Part shown: positions 35,538 to 44,954 of the stretch, in pieces
Numbering within the stretch: the stretch's first letter is position 1
Layout of the letters: every line of letters starts with the position of its first letter
NCBI RefSeq assembly: GCF_025446935.1
Contig: NZ_JAOEGN010000005.1
Coordinates: 60,010 to 124,009, forward strand
Reading direction: 5' to 3'
DNA: 64,000 bases
Source of the DNA: Paracholeplasma vituli
GTDB taxonomy: Bacteria; Bacillota_I; Bacilli_A; Acholeplasmatales; UBA5453
Made by a program: the position numbers and the translations under genes
Notes under the pieces: model-generated
Seen by the model: the letters and a program-made list of their open reading frames with translations, nothing else
Told to the model about the DNA's origin: nothing
Databases searched by the model: none

Positions 35538-37325
35538 TTAAGTAAGATTTTCAGTATGCTTACAACGTGGGAAGTTTGAACACCCAATAAATTCACCTTT
35601 TCGCCATTTACGAATGACTAAAGGGGCTCCACAAAGCGGACAATCACGTCCAACTTCGGTTGGTTTGCGTTTTTCCATATGCTCATCCGCATGCTTCACT
35701 AAAGCGATAAACTTGTGGTAGAAACCATCTAAGATTTCTGCACTATCGTGCTCTCCGTTAGAGATGTTATCAAGGACAGTTTCCATCTTTTTTGTATATT
35801 GTGTATTGATGATGTTTGAAAAATAGTTGTCCAGTTCTAATATAGTGAGCTTACCTTGTTCAGTAGGAACCAGTGCTTTTTGTTTCTTCTCAATGTATTT
35901 TCTTGCGAGTAAAGTTCGCGTTGTTTCCGCGTAAGTCGATGGACGACCGATGCCAAACTCTTCCATATCCTTAATAAGACTCGCTTCAGTATAACGCGAC
36001 TTCGGTTTGGTTTGATTCTCTTCATGAATGATTTCTTTGGCTTCAAGCCTTTTCCCAACTTCTAAATCTAGAATGGTTGAAGACTTTTCCTTATATTCTG
36101 GGTTACCTTTATGGAAACCTAAGAATAAGAGCCTAGATCCACCATATTCAAACACTTCACCTTGGTTTTCGAGTTCAACCGATTGTTCTTCATACTGTGC
36201 ATCTGCCATTAAGCTCATCACAGCACGACGGTAGATGAGTTCATAAATCTTATATTGTTCATCGGTTAAAACACCTTTGAGTGATTCAGGTGTCATTTCT
36301 AATACGGACGGTCTAATCGCTTCATGGGCGTCTTGTATATTTTCCGTATTCTTGGTTTTAATCTTCCCTACATAATTGGGGCCATACACAGTTTCAATCA
36401 TCGATTGGGCTTCTTTGATGAAATCATCGTTTAATCGAACAGAGTCTGTACGCATGTAAGTAATCAAACCGATTTCACTACCACCAATTTTGATCCCTTG
36501 GTAGAGTTCTTGAGCAATCCCCATCGCTTTTGAAGGCGTATAATTCAATTTAGATACCGCATCTTGTTGAAAAGTTGAGGTAGTATACGGGGGTTGAGCT
36601 TGACGGCTTCGTTTACGTAAATTGACTTTTGTTACATTAAATGGACCATTGAGCTTTTCAATTATCGCATTTAACTCTTCTACTGACCCAAGTGTTTTAT
36701 CTTTATTCTTGGTGTAGTCAGCCTCAAATTTGGAGAACTTCGCTTTAATCGTAAAATACGTTTGTGGCACAAACGCTTCAATTTCTTTTTCTAAATCGAC
36801 AATCAATTTCAAAGCGACACTTTGAACACGACCTGCTGATTCGGACTTAATTTTCTTTTGAAGCAATGGTGATAATTTAAAGCCGATGATACGGTCTAAA
36901 ATACGTCTTGTTTCTTGAGATTTAACCAAATTCATATCGATTTTCCGCGGTTGTTCAATCGCTTTGATGATCGCAGGTTTAGTTACTTCATTAAAAGTAA
37001 TACGATTGGGTTCATTTAAATCTAGGTTTAAAACATCGGCGATATGCCAAGCAATCGCTTCCCCTTCACGGTCCGGGTCGGTTGCGAGAAGGACACGGTT
37101 GTTCTTCGTTACTTTAATCAAATCCTTGACAATTTGAGCATGTTTCTTATCGACCTTATAGGTTGCTTTAAACTTATTTTCTACATCCACACCCAAACCA
37201 CCAGGTCCGTTTTTAGCGAGTTCCCGGATGTGCCCTACCGACGCTTCTACAATATATTCGCTACCTAAATAGTGTTGTATTGTTTTGGATTTGGCTGGGG
37301 ATTCTACAATGATCACTGTTTTCAT
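35538..37325 (-). CDS. topA: DNA topoisomerase I
   Basis: A 595-residue type IA topoisomerase: Toprim domain VIVESPAKSKTIQHYLG and ATDPDREGEAIAWHIA, gate region FKLSPLLQKKIKSESAGRVQSVAL, catalytic Tyr in LITYMRTDSVR near 290, and a single C-terminal four-cysteine zinc finger (CPLCGAPLVIR...GCSNFPRC). Bacillus TopA has more zinc fingers, so this is a compact form. Own strong promoter. Confidence 0.96.
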   Translation of the reverse strand: MKTVIIVESPAKSKTIQHYLGSEYIVEASVGHIRELAKNGPGGLGVDVENKFKATYKVDKKHAQIVKDLIKVTKNNRVLLATDPDREGEAIAWHIADVLNLDLNEPNRITFNEVTKPAIIKAIEQPRKIDMNLVKSQETRRILDRIIGFKLSPLLQKKIKSESAGRVQSVALKLIVDLEKEIEAFVPQTYFTIKAKFSKFEADYTKNKDKTLGSVEELNAIIEKLNGPFNVTKVNLRKRSRQAQPPYTTSTFQQDAVSKLNYTPSKAMGIAQELYQGIKIGGSEIGLITYMRTDSVRLNDDFIKEAQSMIETVYGPNYVGKIKTKNTENIQDAHEAIRPSVLEMTPESLKGVLTDEQYKIYELIYRRAVMSLMADAQYEEQSVELENQGEVFEYGGSRLLFLGFHKGNPEYKEKSSTILDLEVGKRLEAKEIIHEENQTKPKSRYTEASLIKDMEEFGIGRPSTYAETTRTLLARKYIEKKQKALVPTEQGKLTILELDNYFSNIINTQYTKKMETVLDNISNGEHDSAEILDGFYHKFIALVKHADEHMEKRKPTEVGRDCPLCGAPLVIRKWRKGEFIGCSNFPRCKHTENLT

Positions 37326-37351
37326 TTAATCCACTTCTTTCACTTTCTATA

Positions 37352-37380
37352 ATTATATATACGGGGTATAACACTGTCAA
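37352..37380 (-). promoter_or_regulatory. Promoter of topA
   Basis: TTGACA (37375-37380), 17 bases, TATAAT (37352-37357), both perfect, on the minus strand. Confidence 0.85.
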
Positions 37381-37469
37381 GAAGAAAACACCCCCTATTT
37401 TTTGATATATATTATTTAAAAATATATATGAAAATTCACATCATCACCCTAGGTCAAACGTAATCCAAA

Positions 37470-37504
37470 AATAAAAGAAGCAATCCAAAGCAGGACTACT
37501 TCTT
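37470..37504 (-). terminator. Terminator after the GT2 gene
   Basis: AAGAAG...CTTCTT with an inner GTCC/GGAT helix, followed on the minus strand by TTATTTTT; overlaps the stop codon of the glycosyltransferase. Confidence 0.7.
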
Positions 37505-40321
37505 ATTGAATCCTGTTCGCGCTTGACTTCCCCAAGACCCGTTCTCTTTAAGGGCCGCAAAGGTTGCACGAATTCGGTGTAAACTCATCAATTGTCTGTA
37601 ACCAAAGTTCTCAAATATCGCAAGTATAATTAAAATAAAAATGTCTTTAAATCGATAAAAGTCACTTTGACGTTCAGAAATCCATAAGCTAATTAAGGAT
37701 ATGATTATACCATACCCGATGGTTGCATAAAATAGTAATAACACTAAATTCACATTGAGTAACCCTAAAAGTAAGCTAGATAGTAATGCCGCATACCCGA
37801 CAAGTTCAATAAATGGGCCCATCATTTCGAAGATAAAGAAATAAGGGAATCCCAATAAACCTGGCTGACGGTATTTTGGATTGAACAGCATTCGACGGTG
37901 GTAACTTAAGATATCTAATAAACCTCTCTGCCAACGATTGCGCTGTTTGAGTAAAGACTTTAAATCAGAGGGTAACTCGGTATAGCAATTCGCATTGTGG
38001 ACATAAGCAACACGGTAGGATTCTTTATTTTGGATGGCTTTATGGGTTAATCTCACAACCAATTCCATATCTTCACCCACAGTATCCTTCTTTAAGTCTC
38101 CACTGATGGTTAAATAACCACCCGTATCTAATAAGGCATGGCGATTGAATAGTCCAAAAGCACCTGAAATGATCAATAAGCTATTGAGTTTAGACCACCC
38201 GACACGTCCTGTGGTAAACGCTCTGAGGTATTCTAAAGTTTGAAGTCGAACCAAAGGGTTTTTAGCCAGTCCACTACGTTCGATTTTGCCTCTATCCACA
38301 TCCGAACCATTCACAGGTACAATGTTTCCACCAATCGCAATATGGTTTGTCGCATCATCTAAGGTAATACTCATGAGTTTTAAGAGTGCATCTTCTTCTA
38401 ATAATGAATCCGCATCAATCCCGCAAACATAATCGTTTTTGGCTGCATTAATGCCCATGTTGAGCGCATCCGCTTTACCCCCGTTTTGTTTGTCGATGAC
38501 AATCAAATTCGGGATTTGTTTAGACACATAAACACTTCGCAGCGGTTTGGTACGTAGTTTGATTGGGAAAAACGGGTGTTTACGTTCGAGTTCGAAGTGA
38601 CGAACCAACGTCCCAATCGTATCGTCTTTAGAACCGTCATTCACAACAATAACTTCATATTTAGGGTATTTTAGATTGAGTAAGGAAGTGACACTTTCAA
38701 TGATACTTTTCTCTTCATTATAGGCTGGTGCGATAATTGAAATTGAAGGTAACAAATCGTGTTCAAACAACAAAGTTTGCTTCTTAATTTGCCACATCGA
38801 TAGCCGTTCATTTGAGCCTTTGATCGATACCAGCATCAAGATTAAATAAATACTATTAATAGTTATAAAGTAAAACGATAAGTATCGGTTCATTTCAACC
38901 ATGAAAATATCAAGTAGAGGTGCGCCACTCAAAATAAGATTGAAATTGAGTGCGAAAAACAAAATTGGGAAAATTGCGATTGATAACGTAATCCAAAAAC
39001 TGATCCAGAGGACTTTATCAAGTTCAAATGGAGACTTCTCACGAATTGATGTTGGAAGTGGTTTTTTGATTAATCCCATCTTATTCAATATCTTTTGATT
39101 CAAGTAGATCGAGAACTCATCTAATAGATACTTGTCCTGAGTAGCATACGTTTTAATTAATTCAATCAATACTTTTTCGACTTCTAGGTCTTTATTGTAG
39201 TTTACAAAATCGATCAAATCTTCTACAATATGCATCTTTAAAATATCTTTTAGAATATCTTTAACTTGGGGGTACTGTGAGGACTTCAGTTTAAGCATAA
39301 TGTAGTCAAAATGATGTGACAATACCCTTGAAATCGCCATGCGTTGAAAATCATTCTTTGCTCTAGGATAATACTCAAGCACATCTAGAAGGAGTTTTTT
39401 TGAGTCAAATACAATTCTCGATAACGCATTCGCCCGTTCTAAATCCATGAGTGATCCATCCATATGGTTGAGTAAGTTCTCTACCATTTCGTAGGTCACT
39501 ACAGTTGAACAAGCTCGGATTGCCATTTTGCGGATGGTTTCATCCGTATGCTCAAGATAGATATCAGAGACTAACTCTTCAGGATACATGTTCGCCAATG
39601 CCTTAAGGGCTTCTTTACGTATACTACCAATTTCACTTGGGTCCATGAATCGTTCGATTGCATAGTTTTTTAAGCGGTCATTATAAATGTGGTTGGCTAA
39701 ATATAACATGAACTGCTTAACTGGGATTCGATTATCGAATTCATAAGCGTCAAGAAAGGGTTTAATCACTTCAACTTGATTTTTAAGGATTGCATAAATC
39801 CAATGCGGGTATGAAGCTTTGGACTTTGATAGCGTCTTCATGATGAATTCAAAGTCTTCACTGTTTAGTTGTTCTTTTAAGGCATAAATAATATAAAAGC
39901 GGACTGAATCATCCTTTTCAATATAAAGTCTTTTTTGAAGGGCATTTCTTGCTTTTTGGGTTCTCAGCGTTTGAAGGTATGCAACCGCAACCCTTCTTTT
40001 ATAAGGTGATAAACGGTTTAATCGTTTATATTGCTTTTGGGTAAATTTCAGTGCTTCAAGGTCTAGAATGATTCGACTACGAATCGAATCCTCAATCGTG
40101 ATTTGTGTTTCAATATCAATAAACGCATCAAAAAAGAACCGCGTTGAGGTTTTCAAACGGACATCTTCTTGGTCAAAGTATTTCTTAAATAGGTAGTTTC
40201 TCGCATCCGCGTGTTTTTGTTTGAGGTGACTGTATCGGACCTTTTGGATCATAATCATAAAAACTAGACCAAACACCAATCCAAAAAAAACTAAAAATGA
40301 GAGGGTAATGGGATCGAACAT
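37496..40321 (-). CDS. Membrane family 2 glycosyltransferase with N-terminal HEAT-like repeats
   Basis: A 941-residue protein. One N-terminal helix (about 5-25) is followed by some 380 residues of helical HEAT/armadillo-like repeats, two helices (about 437-500), a processive GT2 domain, and four or so C-terminal helices (about 835-925). The GT2 motifs are all present: VVNDGSKDDT near 560, DADS near 637, EDMELVVRL near 752 and QRNRWQRG near 795, as in cellulose, hyaluronan and poly-GlcNAc synthases. It should polymerise and extrude a polysaccharide. The sugar is unknown. The gene follows, five bases on, a frameshifted GGDEF-like/receiver protein that could regulate it. Confidence 0.87.
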   Translation of the reverse strand: MFDPITLSFLVFFGLVFGLVFMIMIQKVRYSHLKQKHADARNYLFKKYFDQEDVRLKTSTRFFFDAFIDIETQITIEDSIRSRIILDLEALKFTQKQYKRLNRLSPYKRRVAVAYLQTLRTQKARNALQKRLYIEKDDSVRFYIIYALKEQLNSEDFEFIMKTLSKSKASYPHWIYAILKNQVEVIKPFLDAYEFDNRIPVKQFMLYLANHIYNDRLKNYAIERFMDPSEIGSIRKEALKALANMYPEELVSDIYLEHTDETIRKMAIRACSTVVTYEMVENLLNHMDGSLMDLERANALSRIVFDSKKLLLDVLEYYPRAKNDFQRMAISRVLSHHFDYIMLKLKSSQYPQVKDILKDILKMHIVEDLIDFVNYNKDLEVEKVLIELIKTYATQDKYLLDEFSIYLNQKILNKMGLIKKPLPTSIREKSPFELDKVLWISFWITLSIAIFPILFFALNFNLILSGAPLLDIFMVEMNRYLSFYFITINSIYLILMLVSIKGSNERLSMWQIKKQTLLFEHDLLPSISIIAPAYNEEKSIIESVTSLLNLKYPKYEVIVVNDGSKDDTIGTLVRHFELERKHPFFPIKLRTKPLRSVYVSKQIPNLIVIDKQNGGKADALNMGINAAKNDYVCGIDADSLLEEDALLKLMSITLDDATNHIAIGGNIVPVNGSDVDRGKIERSGLAKNPLVRLQTLEYLRAFTTGRVGWSKLNSLLIISGAFGLFNRHALLDTGGYLTISGDLKKDTVGEDMELVVRLTHKAIQNKESYRVAYVHNANCYTELPSDLKSLLKQRNRWQRGLLDILSYHRRMLFNPKYRQPGLLGFPYFFIFEMMGPFIELVGYAALLSSLLLGLLNVNLVLLLFYATIGYGIIISLISLWISERQSDFYRFKDIFILIILAIFENFGYRQLMSLHRIRATFAALKENGSWGSQARTGFNKK

Positions 40322-40326
40322 CTGAA

Positions 40327-41982
40327 TTACCTTCTTTCTCTAAAACGCTTCACATGCCCAATCAGTTCTTCAGGGATGATGGGTTTTTCGATAATCAAAT
40401 CGACATTTAGCATGTTTCCACGGCGGATATTTTCCACTGTTTTATTGTGAGATACCATGATAAATGGAATATTAGCGTAGGTTTTAGATTCATTGAGTTC
40501 ACGCTTTAAACTGAACCCATCCATCTTGGATAAGTTGATTTCTGAAATGACAATGTCAATTGGATATTCTCTTAAGACGGCTAAAGCATCGGTTACATTG
40601 GTAACTGCTTTGACATCAAAATTGAGACGATTAAAGACGCGAACGAGCATATTACGATTCATTTCGTCTTCATCAACTAGCAAAATAATCCCCTCTCTTA
40701 ATGTAGGTAAGGCTGTACTGTTATCAATGACTTCACCAAACCCAGTTTGACGGGCCAATCTCATGCGTTGGTCTAAGAAGATGAAGATTTCTTTAATCCT
40801 ATTGTCATCGGTTAAGACAGGATTTAGTTCTGAAAAATAAACAATTGAAGCACATACTGTCACTTTTTCAATGAAGAACGTCGCGTCTTTCACGGCGTTT
40901 CGAATTCTTACTGCTAAATCAATAATATGTGACTTCTTATCCGTGGTTGTATGCACCAAAATCCCAGGCCCATTTTGTTTAAAAATACGTGTACCTTCAG
41001 GGACAACTTGACCAATAATGTAGGCTAAATTACGGATGGCCTCATCCCCAGTTTCTTTACCATAACGCTTATTAATATCAAATAATTGGTCTAACTGAAT
41101 TAAGATAAAACCTTGTTCTGTTTCTCTAAAAGCAGCATGTTCCATTTCTTTTTTGAGTAATCCTCTAAAGACCTCCTCAATATAAAGTTTAGTAATTGGG
41201 CATCGAAGTAATGCATCTTTCGTCTCTTCGATTTGAGCTTCGAGTTTTTCGAGGTTTTGTTCTAATGTTTTTTTATCGCGTTCAAGAACTTCTTTTTGTT
41301 CGGTAACTTCACGCATTTGAGATACATAAATTGCTGGTAAACTGAGACCGAAAATGTTGTGATAGCGTAAAATAAGAGGTTCTAAGATGGTTAACCACAC
41401 GGTTCCTTTTTTCGCATACACATATTCAAAAAATGCGTGCCATAACTTATAGCCAACATGTGTTGAATCGACCATTTCGAGTGGTTTTTCACTCAATATG
41501 AATTCAGATTTTGAAAAGGTTTCAATGATTTCTTCGGTATCCACAGATTTATTCAATTGATTAATCATGTGGTTAATGATTTCGATATAATTAAATTCTT
41601 TAACGAATTCTTCGTTGTACTTGAAGACTTGACCTGTGTTATAAAAATCCAGCTTATATTCATACTCAATCCAGTTGTCGATATTCGATTCGATGATGTA
41701 TCCATACGTTGGACAGATCGCATCAATCTCGTGTTGACGTATGCGTCTAATCGGGTCTTTAATATATTCAGAGGACGGTAGGTTCATTTTATGATAGGCA
41801 AATATGCCCTGTTTTAGTTGAATTGGGTCTAAAGGCTTATCGACTGCAATACTCGAAAATAGTGTATTCGATATAAGTGATTTGGTTTCTGATTCATAAA
41901 CGACAAAAGCCTGTGGAAAAGGTAAAAAATGAATGGGTATAAAATTGATTTTAAAATCTTCTACATACAGTTGATTGTCCAT
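40327..41982 (-). pseudogene. C-terminal part of a frameshifted MBL/GGDEF-like/receiver signalling protein
   Basis: This frame holds the second half of a metallo-beta-lactamase fold (FIPIHFLPFPQAFVVYESETKS), a linker and coiled coil (EVTEQKEVLERDKKTLEQNLEKLEAQIEETKD), a GGDEF-like domain (FILIQLDQLFDINKRYG...GDEAIRNLA) and a C-terminal receiver. The GGDEF motif reads QNGPG, so cyclase activity is not expected. In the receiver the phospho-accepting Asp is replaced by Glu (VISEINLSKMDG), while the acidic pocket and the Lys (EKPI) remain. No ribosome site precedes any internal start. The N-terminal part is in another frame upstream, joined at seven A residues (41982-41988). Confidence 0.7.
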
Positions 41983-42331
41983 TTTTTTCAATGGTTTGGA
42001 TTGGCAATTTAATACCATTTTGAGTTAATTGCTTAGAAAGTGATCGGTTCGTTATGAGAGTTCCAGTAAACCCCAAAGTAATGACTGTGCGAACAGCAGA
42101 TACCATGGCGAAATGAGGGTGTGCTAGGATCAAATACTGAATTTCTTGTAAAGGTTTGATTTTTTCAATCCGTTCTTTATAAGCAACTACCCATTCCGAA
42201 GATGGTAAATCAACTAAAATAGATGACTTTTCGGACACGTATAAATAACCGTTGAATAACAGCTGTTCATCGGTTTTAATCGGTCCAATTTGATGAAGTT
42301 TAATTGAGTCTTGTAGGCGTGTTTGTTCCAT
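41951..42331 (-). pseudogene. N-terminal part of the same protein: degenerate metallo-beta-lactamase (ODP-like) domain
   Basis: A 126-codon frame beginning MEQTRLQDSIKLHQIGPIKT, with a real ribosome site (AAAGGTGAT) before the ATG. It has the flavodiiron/ODP-type MBL layout, but the metal-binding HxExDH motif reads AHPHFAM, so most ligands are gone. The natural sequence ends near LPIQTIEK; beyond the A7 run the frame becomes unrelated and stops after eleven codons. With six A residues it would read directly into MDNQLYVEDFKIN of the downstream frame, giving a protein of about 667 residues. Confidence 0.7.
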
Positions 42332-42404
42332 ATAATCACCTTTATAACAAGTTCCTTATTATAATTTTACCATATACCTTATTTATAAACTGTTATCATT
42401 AATG

Positions 42405-42437
42405 AAAATGTGAGAATTCGTGGAATCCTCACATTTT
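42405..42437 (-). terminator. Terminator after the GDPD gene
   Basis: AAAATGTGAG and CTCACATTTT pair perfectly, with an inner GATTC/GAATT helix and a three-base loop. T residues follow on the minus strand but the run is short. Confidence 0.7.
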
Positions 42438-42440
42438 AAG

Positions 42441-43499
42441 TTATATACCCAATTCCAAATAAAGCGCTTCTAATCGATCCGGGCGGTCAGTAATGATGCC
42501 ATCGACACCGAGTTTGATTAATTTACGCATATCTGCCTCATCATCTACTGTCCAAAAAATGACAGACATGTTGTGACGATGGGCGTCATTAACGAGCGAA
42601 GCCTGAGCGAGGTTCGTACTCCATTGTCCATTGATTTCTCTCGCAATTCGACTACGTATGAATGAAGGTAGACTTGCAATGAGTTTGCCTTGACCATCAG
42701 ATAAGGATGAGTCGATTGGTATAGCCATTGCAGCGTATTTTGGTCGATATAAGAAATCTACAGAAAAAGCTGACAATAAGACCATTTTGAGCGTTTCACT
42801 GGTTGCGGTGGATGTATGAATTTCATGATTCGATAGTGCCATGAAGTGTTCGATTACTTCATCAGAAAACGAGGAAACCATGACGCGGTCTTTCATGTTA
42901 TAAACTTCAATCAATTCTAAGAGTGCGTTCGCTGCGATGGTGAAGGTGTCTTCTTCATCGGTACGTACGTCTTTGATTTCAAGGATGTAACGTTTAGTCG
43001 GATAAGTATTGAATAAGTCCACTAACTTCATCGGCAACATCTGATCTAGGATAGTTTGATCGGTTAGGGTTGCGTATGGTGTTTGACCCTCAATATCTTT
43101 GAAGGCTCTCACATAAGGGTAATCGTTAGCAACGATACGATCGATGATTTCTTGATAGGTTAAATTTCGGATGACTAAATCCTCTGTTAAGTCTTCTAGT
43201 AACAAATCATGACGTAAGTCTAAATCATGGTGTGAGATTAATATATTGTCTTTGGTTAAAGTTAAATCAACTTCAAATACATCGTATTGTGAAGTTTGAT
43301 TAAAAGCATAAATTGTGTTTTCAGGATAGAGTGCTTTAGCACCACCATGAGGAATGATCCAAGGACGATTTGTGTGATTGATCCATGGATTTTCTGTTTG
43401 ATACGATAGTGCTTTAGGGCTCGATTCAAGGATTACAAAAAAGCCAATAACAAAGAGAATCACGATGGCTATGCGTTTAAGTATTCTTAAAAAAGTCAT
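42441..43499 (-). CDS. Membrane-anchored glycerophosphodiester phosphodiesterase
   Basis: A 352-residue protein with one N-terminal helix (about 8-28) and a GDPD TIM barrel outside: IPHGGAKALYPENTIYAF near 49-66 (usual HRG changed to HGG, PENT kept), FEVDLTLTKDNILISHHDLDL and YILEIKD supply the metal and catalytic residues. It cleaves glycerophosphodiesters to glycerol-3-phosphate and an alcohol, and may act on lipid headgroups or lipoglycan. The ATG overlaps the rnhB stop (ATGA); last gene of the ftsK operon. Confidence 0.88.
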   Translation of the reverse strand: MTFLRILKRIAIVILFVIGFFVILESSPKALSYQTENPWINHTNRPWIIPHGGAKALYPENTIYAFNQTSQYDVFEVDLTLTKDNILISHHDLDLRHDLLLEDLTEDLVIRNLTYQEIIDRIVANDYPYVRAFKDIEGQTPYATLTDQTILDQMLPMKLVDLFNTYPTKRYILEIKDVRTDEEDTFTIAANALLELIEVYNMKDRVMVSSFSDEVIEHFMALSNHEIHTSTATSETLKMVLLSAFSVDFLYRPKYAAMAIPIDSSLSDGQGKLIASLPSFIRSRIAREINGQWSTNLAQASLVNDAHRHNMSVIFWTVDDEADMRKLIKLGVDGIITDRPDRLEALYLELGI

Positions 43500-44125
43500 A
43501 ATAGTTTCTCCCTTATAATCGATTTGATGGGTTCAAATGTTTTACGATGAATCGGACAGATACCATACTGTTCGATGGCTTCGATATGCGCTTTCGTTGG
43601 ATAACCCATGTGCTTTTTAAATCCATACATCGGAAATAGTTTATCCATTTCAATCATGTATTCATCACGAGTAACTTTAGCAACGATACTCGCTGCGGCA
43701 ATACTCGCCGATTTTTGATCGCCTTTGATGATCGATTCAGTGGGTATACCAAGTTCATCTTCTAACATCATCGCGTCCGCTAAGATGTATTCAGGTTTAA
43801 TCTTTAAGGCTTTAATTGCAGATACCATCGCCGTTTTAGCGGACCGATAAATGTTGATTTGGTCAATTTCTTGAGGCGAAACGATACCAATACCAATCGC
43901 AAGTGATTCCTTTTTGATGGTATCGATTAAGGCTCTACGTTTCTTGTCGGATAATTTTTTTGAATCATCCACACCTTCAATTTTAGCACCTTTTTTTAAA
44001 ATCACTGCTGCAGCGACCACAGGGCCTGCGAGAGGTCCACGGCCAGCTTCATCGGTGCCTGCTATGTATAGGATGCCTTTTTCATAAAGCGCATCCTCAT
44101 ATTCAAATAGATTTAAATCGGTCAA
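43496..44125 (-). CDS. rnhB: Ribonuclease HII
   Basis: A 209-residue enzyme with AGTDEAGRGPLAGPVV, DDSKKLSDKKR, ILADAMM and KSASIAAASIVAKVTRDE, the four acidic-site segments of RNase HII, which removes ribonucleotides from DNA. I place the start at a TTG (44125) because GGAGGG lies seven bases upstream, both inside the end of rbgA. The ATG at 44152 would add nine residues but has no ribosome site. Confidence 0.92.
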   Translation of the reverse strand: MTDLNLFEYEDALYEKGILYIAGTDEAGRGPLAGPVVAAAVILKKGAKIEGVDDSKKLSDKKRRALIDTIKKESLAIGIGIVSPQEIDQINIYRSAKTAMVSAIKALKIKPEYILADAMMLEDELGIPTESIIKGDQKSASIAAASIVAKVTRDEYMIEMDKLFPMYGFKKHMGYPTKAHIEAIEQYGICPIHRKTFEPIKSIIREKLL

Positions 44126-44954
44126 AGGTAATCCCTCCAAAAGCTCCATCACGAAGGTCTCTTAATATAATATCGTAAACCATATCGTAGTTTACTTGGT
44201 TACCTTTTATTAAAGCACCACGTTTTCTACCAATCATTTCGAATGTGTTGGCTACATCCGATAACTCAGTCAAATCATAGCGTTTTTTATATCGTTCAGG
44301 GTAGTATTGAGTTAAGAATCGATGGGCATAAACAGCCACTTCTTCACTCGGTAAAATCGTATCCTTAATCGCGCCACTAAGTGCGAGGTGATACCCAGTT
44401 GTTGGGTCATCGAATTTAGGCCATAATACACCGGGTGTATCTAAGAGTTCAAAGTCTTCAGAAATCTTAATCCATTGTTGTGCTTTAGTAATACCGGGTG
44501 TGTTCCCAGTTTTAGCTGCTTTTTTCTTAGATAATGTATTGATTAAAGTCGATTTACCAACGTTCGGAATCCCAATAATCATTGTACGAATCGCTCGTGG
44601 TTGAATGCCTCTACGTTTTTCACGTTCGAGTTTATCAGTTAAAATCTCTAGGGTCGCATCTTTAATCTTATTGATATTTAAGCCTGTAATTGCGTCGATT
44701 TTGAGCCCTTTTAAACCTAGATTGTTATAATGTGCCAGCCATTTATTCAATTCTTTTTGGTCTGCTAAGCTAGACTTGGTATATAGAATTAGGGCTGGTT
44801 TATTTTCAATTATTTCTTGGAGTCTTGGATTCATCGAAGATTCGGGTAATCTCGCATCGAGTAATACAAACACGATATCGACGAGTTTTAACGATTCTTT
44901 GATTTCTCTTAAGGCTTTGGACATGTGTCCAGGATACCATTGTACTTGTTTCAA
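44103..44954 (-). CDS. rbgA: Ribosome biogenesis GTPase RbgA (YlqF)
   Basis: A 283-residue circularly permuted GTPase: opening WYPGHMSKALREIKESLKLVD, G4-type YTKSSLAD, then G1 GIPNVGKST (about 127-135) and G3 DTPGVLWPKF, with the RbgA C-terminal helical domain. It assists late 50S assembly. The start codon is TTG overlapping the lepB TGA (TTGA), behind a weak TAGGT site. Confidence 0.94.
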   Translation of the reverse strand: MKQVQWYPGHMSKALREIKESLKLVDIVFVLLDARLPESSMNPRLQEIIENKPALILYTKSSLADQKELNKWLAHYNNLGLKGLKIDAITGLNINKIKDATLEILTDKLEREKRRGIQPRAIRTMIIGIPNVGKSTLINTLSKKKAAKTGNTPGITKAQQWIKISEDFELLDTPGVLWPKFDDPTTGYHLALSGAIKDTILPSEEVAVYAHRFLTQYYPERYKKRYDLTELSDVANTFEMIGRKRGALIKGNQVNYDMVYDIILRDLRDGAFGGITFDRFKSI

